Notes: generated by a model not told the origin, from the sequence alone. DNA of 64,000 nt from Pseudoduganella umbonata (GCF_014192225.1 NZ_JACHXS010000004.1:124001-188000), one strand, 5' to 3'; positions 52,873-62,711 are shown, numbered from the stretch's first letter. Program-made: numbers and translations.

Positions 52873-55065
52873 ATGTCCAGCATGCCTCCGTCCCCGACGC
52901 CAAACAGGATCCTGATCGCCAGCGCCACCGCTTATCCGATGCTGGAGCGTGCGCTGGCGCGCGCCGGTTTCCAGGTGGCCGTCGCCAACCGCGGCGACAG
53001 CGCGCTCGCCGCCATGCGTGCCGCGGCGCCAGACGAGCACGTGGCGCTCGTGCTGCTCGATGTCGCCCTGGCTGGCAGCGCCCGGATGGAACTGTGCACA
53101 CGGCTTGCCGGTACGGTACCGGTACTGGTCATGTCGGCCGCGCCAACGGACGAGGAACAGGAACAGGCGCTGCAGGCCGGCGCCGCAGGCTACCTGCGGC
53201 TTCCCGCGGAAACGGACGATTTGGTGGAAAAAATCGCGGTCGAACTGACTGCGCGCCAGGCCTGGCTGCCGGTGGGCGGGCCGCTCGATACCGGCAACCT
53301 CGAAGTCAACTACCACGCGCTGCTGGCCGGCTCGCCGGATGCGATCATCCTGTTCGACGCCTCGCTCGGCCTGCCGGTGGACGTCAACCGCAACGCCGAG
53401 CGGATGTTCGGGCGCAGCGGCGCGGAACTGATGCACATGCGGCTGGCGGACCTGTGCCCGGCCGCGCAGCCGGACGGCACACCGTCCTCCGATGCGGTCG
53501 ATGCCCTGGTGGCGCGCGGCCTGTCCGGCGACATCCGCATCTTTCCGCTGACATTCCAGCACAGCAGCGGACGCCAGATCGACGGCGAACTGCGCCTCGT
53601 CGTGCTGCAAAAGAACGGCTTGCGCCTGCTGCACATGCGCGTGGCGGACGTGACGGGCCAGCGCATCGCCGAGGCGCTGCGCACGGGACAGAACCGGCTG
53701 CTGGAAATGATCGCGCGCGGCGCGCCCCTGCCCGACATCCTGGCCAGCCTGCTGCGCCTGATCGAAGGCCAGGCACCCGGCCTCGTCTGCACCGTGCTGC
53801 TGCTGGAGGAAGATGGCGTCACCGTGCGCGGCGGCGCCGCGCCCAGCATGCCGCCGGAATTCCTGCGCGCGTTCGACGGCCTGCAGATCGGCCCGGAAGT
53901 CGGCTCCTGCGGCAGCGCGATGTTCCGCCGCGAACCCGTGGTGGTGGCCGACATCCGCCACGATGCGCGCTGGAACGGCTGGCATGCACTGGCCGCGCGG
54001 CACGGCTTGCACGCGTGCTGGGCCATGCCGATCATGACCGACCGGCACACGGTGCTGGGGTCGTTCGCGATCTATTACCGCGACGTGCGCCTGCCCCGCG
54101 CGGACGACGAGCGGCTGATCGGCGTGGCCGTGCACCTGGCCGGCATCGCCATCGAGCGCACCCGGCGCGAGGCCGAGCTGGCACGGCACCGCAACCACCT
54201 GGAAGACCTGGTCGCGGCGCGCACCGCCGAATTGCGCAGCGCCAAGGAACGCGCCGAACTGGCCAGCACCGAACTGGCCGCCGCGCTGGATGACCTGCGC
54301 AAGACCCAGGAGGAACTGGTGCGGCGCGACAAGCTTGCCGCGCTGGGCGCCCTCGTGGCAGGCGTTGCCCATGAATTGAATACGCCGATCGGCAATTCGC
54401 TGACGATCGCCGGCGCGATGAGCGAACGGCTGGGCAGCCTGCGCGCCGGCCTCGCTAGCGGGCTGCGCCGCTCCGACCTGGAGCAGTACCTGGCCGAGGC
54501 CGGCGAGGCCGATGAGGTGGTGGTGCGCAACCTGCGAAGGGCCGCCGCGCTGATCACCAGCTTCCGCCAGGTGGCCGTCGACACGGCCAGCTCGCAGCGC
54601 CGCCAGTTCCGGCTGGACGAGTTCATCGCCGAGCTGGTGCTGCCGCTGATGGCCGCCACCGTGGCGCCCCGTCCGCGCGTGGTGCAGGAAATCGCCGCGG
54701 GGCTGGCGATGGACAGTTATCCGGGGCCTCTCGGCCAGGCCGTCTCGGCGCTGTTCGAAAACGCCGTAATCCACGGACTGGACGGGCGCGGCGACGGCAT
54801 CGTCACGCTGTCCGCGCATGCACTCGAAGACGGCATGATTGCGTTGTCGGTGGCCGACAACGGTGCCGGCATCGCCGAGGGCAACCTTTCGCGGGTCTAC
54901 GATCCGTTCTTCACCACCCGGCCCGGGGCCGGCGGTTCCGGCCTGGGCCTGCATGTCACGCACAATATCGTCACCGGCGTGCTGGGCGGGCGGATCGCCG
55001 TGCGCAGCACGCCGGGCGCCGGCACCACGTTCACGATGACGCTGCCCGCCATCGCCCCTGGCTGA
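52873..55065 (+). CDS. Hybrid sensor kinase with receiver-like, PAS and GAF domains
   Basis: 730 residues from the ATG at 52873; an ATG at 52855 is also possible and neither has a clear ribosome binding site. Order: degenerate receiver-like domain (about 10-125, Asp63 in LLLDVALAG kept), PAS (about 145-270), GAF (about 290-430), a coiled-coil linker with HRNHLEDLVAARTAELRSA, a phosphoacceptor His500 in GVAHELNTPIG, and a HATPase domain (DNGAGI, GSGLGLHV). No response regulator gene is adjacent, so its partner is elsewhere. No membrane segment is seen: it is cytosolic. Confidence 0.9.
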   Translation: MSSMPPSPTPNRILIASATAYPMLERALARAGFQVAVANRGDSALAAMRAAAPDEHVALVLLDVALAGSARMELCTRLAGTVPVLVMSAAPTDEEQEQALQAGAAGYLRLPAETDDLVEKIAVELTARQAWLPVGGPLDTGNLEVNYHALLAGSPDAIILFDASLGLPVDVNRNAERMFGRSGAELMHMRLADLCPAAQPDGTPSSDAVDALVARGLSGDIRIFPLTFQHSSGRQIDGELRLVVLQKNGLRLLHMRVADVTGQRIAEALRTGQNRLLEMIARGAPLPDILASLLRLIEGQAPGLVCTVLLLEEDGVTVRGGAAPSMPPEFLRAFDGLQIGPEVGSCGSAMFRREPVVVADIRHDARWNGWHALAARHGLHACWAMPIMTDRHTVLGSFAIYYRDVRLPRADDERLIGVAVHLAGIAIERTRREAELARHRNHLEDLVAARTAELRSAKERAELASTELAAALDDLRKTQEELVRRDKLAALGALVAGVAHELNTPIGNSLTIAGAMSERLGSLRAGLASGLRRSDLEQYLAEAGEADEVVVRNLRRAAALITSFRQVAVDTASSQRRQFRLDEFIAELVLPLMAATVAPRPRVVQEIAAGLAMDSYPGPLGQAVSALFENAVIHGLDGRGDGIVTLSAHALEDGMIALSVADNGAGIAEGNLSRVYDPFFTTRPGAGGSGLGLHVTHNIVTGVLGGRIAVRSTPGAGTTFTMTLPAIAPG

Positions 55066-55162
55066 ATCCGCCGTTCGCCGAACCCTGGCCTTGCCGAACC
55101 CCGCCGGACCTGTACCACGCCGAACCTGTACAGCGCCGGAGCTACCCTGGAACCTGCTCCCG

Positions 55163-55381
55163 ATGAATTCGCTCCCCACCCTCCTGAAACGATCCCTGGC
55201 CACTGGCGCTGTGCTGCTTGCCACGGCGGCCGCCGCCGCGCCCGCGCCCTGGTGGCTGTGGGAAAGCGTGACCGGCAACGGTGCCAAGGTCTGTTCGCAA
55301 ACGCCGCTCGGACCCGGCTGGCGAAAGTTGCTTGGCCCCTACAAGGATTCTCGTTGCGAGAAGTTGATTCGTGTTCAATAA
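55163..55381 (+). CDS. Small secreted protein of unknown function
   Basis: 72 residues from the ATG at 55163; a longer frame from 55091 lacks a start signal. A signal peptide (LLKRSLATGAVLLATAAAAA) is followed by a short mature part with two Cys (AKVCSQTPLGPGW and KDSRCEK) and a WWLWESVTG start, probably held by one disulfide. It is separated from the phasin gene by 37 bases and may be co-transcribed. No family was recognised. Confidence 0.65.
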   Translation: MNSLPTLLKRSLATGAVLLATAAAAAPAPWWLWESVTGNGAKVCSQTPLGPGWRKLLGPYKDSRCEKLIRVQ

Positions 55382-55418
55382 TGGGCCCACAAAGCATTTT
55401 CACACCGACGGAGGAGAC

Positions 55419-55970
55419 ATGTTTCAGAATCCCGAGCAGTTCGCCCAAGCGACGAAAACCCTGTTCGAGTTCCAGCTCGAAACCTTCAACACGCTGACCA
55501 GCAAGGCGGTGCAAGGCCTCGAGCAGGTACTGCAGCTCAATATCGATACCGCCCGCAGTGGCGTCGAGAAGAACCTGGCGGCAGGCCGCGAGATGAGCCA
55601 GGCCCCGGATCCCAAGGCGGCCATGGCGGCGGCCAGCGCCCGGATGCAGAACCTCACCAATGTCGCCGAATACAACCACCAGCTGGGCCAGATCCTGGCC
55701 GAGATCCATGGCGAATTCACCAGCGCCGCGGAAGCCCACCTGGCCGAAGCGCGCAGCAACCTGACGGCCCTGATCTACGACGTGACGAAAAACGTGCGGC
55801 CCGGCTCCGAGAACGCGGTGCAGATCGTCAAGACGGCGATCGACAACGCCTTTGCCGGCTACGAGCAGGTCACCAAGGCCACGCGCCAGGCCGTGACGAC
55901 GTTCGAAGAACAGTTGGCGAAGGCCGCGGCGATCGCCGAACAGCAGCGCGAGAGCCAGACCAAGCACTGA
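55419..55970 (+). CDS. phaP: Phasin family protein
   Basis: 183 residues with GAGGAG before the ATG. The helical phasin_2 pattern is clear: QFAQATKTLFEFQLETFNTLTSKAVQGLEQVLQLN, then the NYHQ-like central segment and a Gln/Ala-rich C-terminal helix. Phasins coat polyhydroxyalkanoate granules, so the cell probably stores PHA. It is terminated by a good hairpin at 56010-56066. No phaC/phaB genes are in the window. Confidence 0.93.
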   Translation: MFQNPEQFAQATKTLFEFQLETFNTLTSKAVQGLEQVLQLNIDTARSGVEKNLAAGREMSQAPDPKAAMAAASARMQNLTNVAEYNHQLGQILAEIHGEFTSAAEAHLAEARSNLTALIYDVTKNVRPGSENAVQIVKTAIDNAFAGYEQVTKATRQAVTTFEEQLAKAAAIAEQQRESQTKH

Positions 55971-56009
55971 CGCCATATTGCCTGCATAGAATAAAACGCT
56001 GTGCAAGCG

Positions 56010-56066
56010 GCGGGAGAAGCGATAGACTGTATATAAATACAGTTCATTGCCTCTCCCGCTTTTTTT
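56010..56066 (+). terminator. Terminator after the phasin gene
   Basis: An outer stem GCGGGAGA/TCTCCCGC (56010-56059) enclosing an inner ACTGTAT/ATACAGT stem is followed by seven T. Confidence 0.85.
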
Positions 56067-56186
56067 CTGCCAGCGCTTTTTGACACCACTTTCGACACCG
56101 CTTTCGACACCGCTTTTGCCAGCATTATTGCGCTAGCCCTTTCCGTTTTCGCTCCCGCCATCCCTTCCCGCCCTCCCGCTGTTCGC

Positions 56187-57836
56187 ATGAAACCCGTCCT
56201 GGAAAACCTTTTTTATTACCTGGATAATTTCCACCGCGTACTGGAATGGATCGGCGAACGCTATGCCGACCTGCTCGACAGCGAAGAACGCGGTTTCATC
56301 GATCGCTTCCCCGCACTGCCCCGGGCTTCCCGGGCACTGTTCGTGCGAATGGTGATGCGCAAGGGGCAACTGTTCCGCGCCTCCAAGCTCGTCTATGAAG
56401 AGATCGGCTGCGCCCGTGCCGCTGCCGGGCCGCTGGCCGAGGCGGGCTGGATCGTCGTCGATCCCGCCGTGTCGCTCGACGAACTGTTCGACCTGCTGCA
56501 AAAACCGGAACTGTGCCAGGCGTTCGGCCTGGCCGGCGCGCTACGCGCGGCGCGCAAGGAAGCGCAACTGGAGGCGCTGCGTGCCGACCATGGCGGCGAA
56601 CGGGCGTTTTCCGCGTGGTGGCAGGACATCGCCGCGCGCGACGAAGCCTATCGCATCGTCGCGAAACCGCTGTGCGACCGGCTGCGGCTGATCTTCTTCG
56701 GCAACTATCACCAGGACTGGACGGAGTTCGTGCTGTCCGACCTCGGCGTGTTCCGCTTCGAACAGGTGGAGATCTCGGAAGCGGCGCGGGGTTTTCGGAC
56801 GCGCCGCGACATCGACGATTACCTGCAGCTGCATGCGTGCCGCGAACGCTTCGGCAACGGCGAAGCGCCGCTCGACGTGCTGCGCGACGTGCCGCCACCC
56901 GGCACCGGCAACGAATGGCTGGCCAGCCGCCGCCACAAGCTGCTGTTCCAGATGGGCCAGCACCTGGAAAAACTGCGCGAGTGGGCCGGCGCATGCGCCG
57001 TCTACGACGATTGCGCGTATCCGGGCGCGCGCGCCAGGGCCATTCGCGTGCTGGAAAAGGATGAACAGTTCGGCGCCGCCTGGGAGCGGCTGCGGGTGGC
57101 GATGGCGGCGCCGGAAAGCGACGCCGAACGCCAGCACCTGCTGCGCATGGCGCCGCGGCTGGCGCGCCGCCTCGGCCACCCGCGCAGCGCGGCCGGCAAG
57201 CCGGTGCCGCCGGCGCGCCTCGATCTCGCGCTGCCCCGGCCGGACGGCCAGTGGTGGGTCGAAGGCGTGGTGCGCGACCACCTGAACCGCGACGAGGCGC
57301 CGGTGTTCTATGTCGAGAATGCGCTGATCAATTCTCTGTTCGGCCTGTTGTGCTGGGATGCGGTGTTTGCCGCCATCCCCGGCGCGTTCTTCCACCCGTT
57401 CCACCACGGCCCGGCGGACCTGCACAGCGCCGATTTCCACCGGCGCCGCGCCGCCCAGTTCGACGCCTGCCTGGCGCAGCTGGACGACGGCAGCTACCAC
57501 GCCACGATCCGCCGCAACCTGGACGCCAAGCGGGGCATCTCGTCGCCGTTCGTGTTCTGGGGCGCGCTCGATGAAACGCTGCTCGACCTGGCGCTGCACT
57601 GCATTCCGCCGGCGCACCTGAAGCAGGCGTTCCTGCGCATCCTGCAGGACATCAAGGCCAACCGCACGGGCTTCCCCGACCTGATCCAGTTCTGGCCGGC
57701 CGAGCGCCGCTACAACATGATCGAAGTGAAGGGGCCCGGCGACCGCCTGCAGGACAACCAGCTGCGCTGGATCGACTACTGCGCGCAGCACCGCATGCCG
57801 GTCACAGTCTGCTACCTGCAGTGGGCGCCCCAATGA
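56187..57836 (+). CDS. FAN1-like VRR-NUC domain nuclease
   Basis: 549 residues. The C-terminal VRR-NUC domain (about 450-545) has the PD-(D/E)xK set in NRTGFPDLIQFW and YNMIEVKGPGDRLQDNQ, with QLRWIDY after it. The N-terminal part resembles the SAP/TPR-like helical region of bacterial FAN1 homologues (FVRMVMRKGQLFR, YEEIG). These are structure-specific 5' nucleases linked to interstrand crosslink repair. The stop overlaps the helicase start as ATGA. Confidence 0.9.
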   Translation: MKPVLENLFYYLDNFHRVLEWIGERYADLLDSEERGFIDRFPALPRASRALFVRMVMRKGQLFRASKLVYEEIGCARAAAGPLAEAGWIVVDPAVSLDELFDLLQKPELCQAFGLAGALRAARKEAQLEALRADHGGERAFSAWWQDIAARDEAYRIVAKPLCDRLRLIFFGNYHQDWTEFVLSDLGVFRFEQVEISEAARGFRTRRDIDDYLQLHACRERFGNGEAPLDVLRDVPPPGTGNEWLASRRHKLLFQMGQHLEKLREWAGACAVYDDCAYPGARARAIRVLEKDEQFGAAWERLRVAMAAPESDAERQHLLRMAPRLARRLGHPRSAAGKPVPPARLDLALPRPDGQWWVEGVVRDHLNRDEAPVFYVENALINSLFGLLCWDAVFAAIPGAFFHPFHHGPADLHSADFHRRRAAQFDACLAQLDDGSYHATIRRNLDAKRGISSPFVFWGALDETLLDLALHCIPPAHLKQAFLRILQDIKANRTGFPDLIQFWPAERRYNMIEVKGPGDRLQDNQLRWIDYCAQHRMPVTVCYLQWAPQ

Positions 57837-60145
57837 CGCAAGCCTCGCCGCGGCCGATGGAAGCGCACGAGATGGCGACAAAGTACACGGTGGCTGTGCG
57901 GGCGCTGTGCGAATTCACCGCCAAGGCCGGCGACCTGGACCTGCGCTTCACGCCCTCGCCCACCGCGCAGGAAGGCATTGCCGGCCACGGCGTGGTCACC
58001 TCCCGGCGCGACGACGATTACGAGCGCGAGATCGCGCTGTCCGGCGAATTCGGTCCGCTGCACGTGCGCGGCCGCGCCGACGGCTACGACCCGAAGCGCA
58101 ACCAGCTCGAGGAAATCAAGACTTTCAGGGGCGAGCTGGAGCGCATGCCCGGCAACCATCGGGCGCTGCACTGGGCGCAGGTCAAGGTGTACGGACACCT
58201 GCTGTGCGCGGCGCGCGCGCTGCCGTCGCTGCGGCTGGCGCTGGTCTACTACGATATCGGCTCGCAGAAGGAAACCCACCTCGTCGAGGAGCACAGCGCC
58301 GCGGCGCTGCAGGCGTATTTCGAGGCGCAGTGCGGCCTGTTCCTGGCCTGGGCCGAAGCCGAACTGGCGCACCGCGCCGCGCGCGACGAGCAACTGCAGG
58401 CGCTGCGCTTTCCGCATGCCGATTTCCGGCCCGGCCAGCGCGAACTGGCCGAAGCGATGTACAAGGCCAGCGCCCGTTCGTGCGCGCTGCTGGCGCAGGC
58501 GCCGACCGGCATCGGCAAGAGCGTGGGCAGCCTGTTCCCGCTGCTGAAGGCGGCCGCGGCGCATGGCCACGACAAGATCTTCTTCCTGGCTGCGAAAACG
58601 TCCGGCCGGCGCATGGCACTCGATGCCGTGGAAAACATCCGGGCCAGCGCCCCGCTGCTGCCGCTGCGCACGCTGGAACTGGCGGCCCGCAGCACGGCCT
58701 GCGAACATCCGGACAAGGCCTGCCATGGCGAATCCTGCCCGCTGGCGAAAGGGTTTTATGACCGCTTGCCGGCGGCCCGCGCCGCGGCGGTGCGGCAGCC
58801 GATGCTCGATCGCGCCGGCGTGCGCGAGGTGGCGCTGGCGCATGGTGTGTGCCCGTACTACCTGCAAAGCGAACTGGTACGCTGGGCCGACGTGGTCGTC
58901 GGCGACTACAACTATTATTTCGACGTGACGGCGATGCTGCATTCGCTGACCGTGATGAACGACTGGCGCATCGCGGTATTGGCCGACGAGGCGCACAACA
59001 TGGTGTCGCGCGCCCGCAAGATGTATTCGGCGGAGCTGGAACACGCCGGCCTGCGGCTGCTGCGCAAGACCGCCCCGGCGGCCTTGAAGAAGGCGCTGGA
59101 CCGCGTGCACCGGCAATGGTCGGCGCTCGAAAAAGAGCAGCAGGACGACTACCATGCCTACGACGCGCTGCCGGAAAAACTCGTCAACGCATTGCAGACC
59201 GCCGCCACCGACATCGGCGACTACATGGCGGAAAATCCTGCCTGGTTCGATGCCGACATCCTCGACTTTTATTTCTCCGTGCTGCATTTCACGCGCCTGG
59301 CCGAGAGCTTCGGCGATCACTCTGTCTTCGATGTCACGATCGCGAACCGGGGCGCCGGCGGCGGCACGCGTGCCGATTCCGTGCTATGCCTGCGCAACAT
59401 CGTGCCGGCGCCGTTCCTGCAACCGCGCTTCGCCGCGGCGCGCACGACGGCGCTGTTCTCGGCCACGCTCAGCCCCTGGAACTATTACAGCGACACGCTG
59501 GGCATGCCGGCCGGCACCGCGTGGGTCGACGTGGCCTCGCCGTTCCAGGCCGCGCAGCTGACGGTGCACATCGCCGGCCACATCTCGACCCGCTACCAGC
59601 ACCGCGACCGCTCGCTGGCACCGATCGCCGCGCTGATGGGCGAGCAGTACCAGCGCCAGCCCGGCAACTACCTGGCCTTCTTCAGCAGCTTCGACTACCT
59701 GGACAAGGCCGCAGCGCTGTTCGAGCGCGAGCACCCGCACGTGACCGTATGGCGCCAGCCGCGGCGGATGGGCGAAGCCGAGCGCGACGCCTTCCTGGCA
59801 CGCTTCACCGAAACCGGCCAGGGCATCGGCTTTGCCGTGCTGGGTGGTGCCTTCGGCGAGGGCATCGACCTGCCCGGCGCGCGGCTGATCGGAGCCTTCA
59901 TCGCCACGCTGGGACTACCGCAGCTGAATCCCGTCAACGAGCGGATCCGCGAACGGATGCAGGCGATCTTCGGCGCCGGCTACGATTACACCTACCTGTA
60001 CCCGGGCCTGCAGAAGGTGGTGCAGGCCGCCGGCCGCGTGATCCGCACCACCAGCGACACCGGCACCGTGCACCTGATCGACGACCGCTTCGCCCGGCCC
60101 GACATCCGCGCCCTGCTGCCGGCGTGGTGGCATGTGCCGGGATGA
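57833..60145 (+). CDS. XPD/DinG-type helicase with an N-terminal nuclease-like domain
   Basis: 770 residues from the ATG at 57833. The N-terminal 190 residues look like a PD-(D/E)xK/Cas4-like domain (GRADGYDPKRNQLEEIKTF, Asp and ExK). The helicase has Walker A PTGIGKS near 225-231, a DEAH box (LADEAHN) near 385, and four Cys between about 289 and 342 (ACEH, ACHGESC, VCPYYL), an iron-sulfur cluster pattern of XPD/DinG enzymes. The conserved C-terminal AAGRVIRT lies near the end. Overlap with the FAN1-like gene indicates joint repair function. Confidence 0.92.
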   Translation: MTQASPRPMEAHEMATKYTVAVRALCEFTAKAGDLDLRFTPSPTAQEGIAGHGVVTSRRDDDYEREIALSGEFGPLHVRGRADGYDPKRNQLEEIKTFRGELERMPGNHRALHWAQVKVYGHLLCAARALPSLRLALVYYDIGSQKETHLVEEHSAAALQAYFEAQCGLFLAWAEAELAHRAARDEQLQALRFPHADFRPGQRELAEAMYKASARSCALLAQAPTGIGKSVGSLFPLLKAAAAHGHDKIFFLAAKTSGRRMALDAVENIRASAPLLPLRTLELAARSTACEHPDKACHGESCPLAKGFYDRLPAARAAAVRQPMLDRAGVREVALAHGVCPYYLQSELVRWADVVVGDYNYYFDVTAMLHSLTVMNDWRIAVLADEAHNMVSRARKMYSAELEHAGLRLLRKTAPAALKKALDRVHRQWSALEKEQQDDYHAYDALPEKLVNALQTAATDIGDYMAENPAWFDADILDFYFSVLHFTRLAESFGDHSVFDVTIANRGAGGGTRADSVLCLRNIVPAPFLQPRFAAARTTALFSATLSPWNYYSDTLGMPAGTAWVDVASPFQAAQLTVHIAGHISTRYQHRDRSLAPIAALMGEQYQRQPGNYLAFFSSFDYLDKAAALFEREHPHVTVWRQPRRMGEAERDAFLARFTETGQGIGFAVLGGAFGEGIDLPGARLIGAFIATLGLPQLNPVNERIRERMQAIFGAGYDYTYLYPGLQKVVQAAGRVIRTTSDTGTVHLIDDRFARPDIRALLPAWWHVPG

Positions 60146-60157
60146 TTGCGGTGCGGC

Positions 60158-60892
60158 TTACTGCATGACCGCGCGGATTTTCTGGTAGCCGCTACGGCTG
60201 ATGGGCAGCTTCGTGCCGTCGGCCAAAATGGCGGCGTGGCTGTCCCTGCCGGCCGGTTCGATGCGCGCCACGTGTTCCACGTTGACGAGACAGGAGCGGT
60301 GGATGCGCAGGAAGCGGCCGGCGTCGAGCTGGGCTTCCAGTTCGCCCAGCGTGCCGTTCTTCAGGTAAGCCTTGCCGTCGGCGTGGATCTGCACATAGTC
60401 GTCCTGCGCTTCGATCCAGGCGATCTTGTCGGCGGCGACGACGTGCACCCTGGCGCCATCGCGGATCAGCACGCGACCGAGCGGCCTGTCGCGGGTGGCG
60501 GACGCCTCGCGCACGGCGGCTTGCTGACGCGGCAGCGCACTGGCCAGGCTGGCGCGGGCGTGGGCCAGCGCGCCGTCGAAGCGTTCCTGGCTGAACGGCT
60601 TGAGCAGGTAGTCGAGCGCATGGATCTCGAAGGCGCGGATCGCGTACTGGTCGAACGCGGTGGCGAAGATGATGCGCGTCTTGTTGCCGACCAGTTCGGC
60701 CACCTCGAAGCCGTCGAGTTTCGGCATCTGGATATCGAGCAGCACCAGGTCCGGCGCCAGTTCGGTGACCGCCTTCACGGCCTCGAAGCCATTCGCGCAT
60801 TCGGCCACGATCTCGATATCCGGATGCGTGGCCAGGTATTCCCGCGCCATGCCGCGCGCCAGGGGTTCGTCGTCGACCAGGATCAGCCTCAT
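60158..60892 (-). CDS. LytTR-family response regulator
   Basis: 244 residues. The receiver domain has DDEP at 7-10, phosphoacceptor Asp53 (LLDIQMP) and ATAFDQYAIRAFE. The LytTR DNA-binding domain (about 140-240) has IAWIEAQDDYVQIH and RIHRSCLVNV. It is the partner of the LytS-like kinase encoded 12 bases upstream on the same strand and should act on genes of the same locus. Confidence 0.95.
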   Translation of the reverse strand: MRLILVDDEPLARGMAREYLATHPDIEIVAECANGFEAVKAVTELAPDLVLLDIQMPKLDGFEVAELVGNKTRIIFATAFDQYAIRAFEIHALDYLLKPFSQERFDGALAHARASLASALPRQQAAVREASATRDRPLGRVLIRDGARVHVVAADKIAWIEAQDDYVQIHADGKAYLKNGTLGELEAQLDAGRFLRIHRSCLVNVEHVARIEPAGRDSHAAILADGTKLPISRSGYQKIRAVMQ

Positions 60893-60904
60893 CGTATTCT
60901 CGCG

Positions 60905-62002
60905 TCATGTTCCGGCATCGCTGCCGGTCGTTTCGGAAGTCTGCGCCGGCAGACTGATTTGCACACTGAAGGTGTCACCTTCGCGCTTCCATTCGAGCGC
61001 CGACCCGTTCGGATAGGCACAGGCCAGCCGCCGTCGCACATTGGCCAGGCCGATACCCCCGCCGCGGCCTTGCGCCACCTCCGGGTCGATCGCATTGCTG
61101 ACCGTGATCGACAGCCGCGTGCCGTCGCGCCAGGCCGCCACCAGCACCAGGCCGCCTTCGGTCAGCTGGCCGATGCCGTGCTTGATCGCGTTCTCCACCA
61201 GCGGCTGGATGATCATCGGCGGCACCAGGCAATCGAGCGCGCCCTTCTCCAGCGCTTCCTCGGTCACCAGCCGGTCGCCGAAGCGCACCTTCTCGATGGC
61301 GAGGAAGTCGCGCACCAGCTCCATTTCCTGCGCCAGCGTGATGCGCTGCTGGCCGGCCAGGCCCTGGCTGCGGCGGAAGAAACCGGCCAGCCGCAGCGTC
61401 ATTTCGCGCGCGCCCTTCGGATCGTGCGAGGTCAGCGCGCTGACCGAATTCAGGCTGTTGAACAGGAAGTGCGGGTCGACCTGCGTGCGCAGCATCCGCA
61501 ATTCCGCATCCTGCGCCATCAGCTTCGATTCCAGTTCGCGCCGTTCGGCGTTGCGGGCGCGGCCCGATTCGGTCGCCAGGTAGTTGATCGCCGCCAGCAG
61601 GCCGTAGAGCAGCGCACCCAGCGCGAACAGGAACGCCGACAGCAGCGGCGTCTGCACGATGCCGGCCCAGCGCACGCCGGCTGCGAGGCACAGCTCGTTC
61701 CAGCCACCCAGCACCGCGAGCCACATGAACGCGGCCACCACGGCGGCCGTGCACAGCATCAGCACCACCAGCGCCACGGGGCGCGCGCCCAGCGGATTGG
61801 CGCGGCACAGGTAATACGCGGAAAAACCGGCCGCCACGCCGTACACCAGCGTGCCGGGAATGGCGAACAGCAGCGCGTTGACGGGCGGCGCCGGCGCCAG
61901 CACGGCGCACACGCCGCCCAGCACCGCGCCGACGATCAGCCACGCCAGCAGGTACAGCAGCGCGCCGCGCCGCGCCCGGGTCAGCCAGCTCACGGCCACC
62001 AT
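60905..62002 (-). CDS. LytS-type membrane histidine kinase
   Basis: 365 residues from the ATG at 62002. Four to five membrane segments fill the N-terminal 145 residues. The His_kinase domain has phosphoacceptor His178 in QVDPHFLFNSLN, and a HATPase with PMIIQPLVENAIKHGIG and GGGIGLANV. This is the short-sensor kinase type that works with LytTR regulators. It lies 4 bases after the LiaF-like gene stop, in the same operon. Confidence 0.93.
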   Translation of the reverse strand: MVAVSWLTRARRGALLYLLAWLIVGAVLGGVCAVLAPAPPVNALLFAIPGTLVYGVAAGFSAYYLCRANPLGARPVALVVLMLCTAAVVAAFMWLAVLGGWNELCLAAGVRWAGIVQTPLLSAFLFALGALLYGLLAAINYLATESGRARNAERRELESKLMAQDAELRMLRTQVDPHFLFNSLNSVSALTSHDPKGAREMTLRLAGFFRRSQGLAGQQRITLAQEMELVRDFLAIEKVRFGDRLVTEEALEKGALDCLVPPMIIQPLVENAIKHGIGQLTEGGLVLVAAWRDGTRLSITVSNAIDPEVAQGRGGGIGLANVRRRLACAYPNGSALEWKREGDTFSVQISLPAQTSETTGSDAGT

Positions 62003-62006
62003 GCCA

Positions 62007-62711
62007 TCAGTTGCGGATTTCCACGCCGCCCATGATCGCGTAGCCGCGCACGACCAGGCGCTTGGCACCGTCCTTCGGCCGCAGCGTCGATTCCTCGATG
62101 CCGCCCAGGATCGGCGCGCCTTCCAGCTGCACGGCCCAGTCGACCGGCACCTGGATCGTGATGCCGCCCATCAGCGCGAAGATGTTCACCACCGCGTCGC
62201 CGGCCAGTGAAGCTTCGCGCAGATCGAGTTCGCAGCCGCCCATGATCGCGGTGATTTCGCCGCCGGCGAACTGCTGCGACGTGATGCGGCGCTTGTAGGC
62301 ACCGAGGATGGCGGTGGCGAAGACGGCATCGTCGCTGCCGCCTTTCAGCGGCGCCGCGAAGCGGGTATCGAGGCGGCGGTGCAGCGCCGAGCGGGCCACC
62401 ACGAAGATCCCCACGCCGATCATCACCAGCGGTGCCAGCACGTTCCAGCCGACCGCCAGGAGGCCGATCCCCTTCAGCAGCAATACCACGCCGAACAGCA
62501 GCAGCGCGCCGCCGATGATGTTGCCGTTGGTGGAGCGTGCTCCCATGATTTTCAGCACGCCGGCCACGATCAGCACGATCGGCCAGAACTGCACGCTCAT
62601 GTCCAGCTCGAGCCAGCCCAGGTTATCGAGCAGGAAAAGCAGGCCCGCCGCGATGACGGCGAGGCCGACCACGATCTGCGCGGCCGGATTGTGCTGGCGT
62701 TCCGTGCTCAT
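62007..62711 (-). CDS. LiaF-like membrane protein
   Basis: 234 residues. Four hydrophobic segments lie in the first 105 residues (LIAAGLLFLLDN and VLLLFGVVLLLKGIG among them). The soluble tail (about 130-234) has ITAIMGGCELDLREASLAG and VNIFALMGGITIQVP, the cell-envelope-sensing fold of the LiaF/DUF2154 group. In Firmicutes LiaF restrains a two-component system; here it is fused by operon to one. The stop overlaps the following reading frame order directly. Confidence 0.88.
   Translation of the reverse strand: MSTERQHNPAAQIVVGLAVIAAGLLFLLDNLGWLELDMSVQFWPIVLIVAGVLKIMGARSTNGNIIGGALLLFGVVLLLKGIGLLAVGWNVLAPLVMIGVGIFVVARSALHRRLDTRFAAPLKGGSDDAVFATAILGAYKRRITSQQFAGGEITAIMGGCELDLREASLAGDAVVNIFALMGGITIQVPVDWAVQLEGAPILGGIEESTLRPKDGAKRLVVRGYAIMGGVEIRN

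Noticed and set aside
52843..55287. Open frame of 814 codons opposite the sensor kinase
   Set aside because: The plus-strand kinase has ordered domains and catalytic motifs; the opposing frame is His/Arg/Gln-rich without family features.
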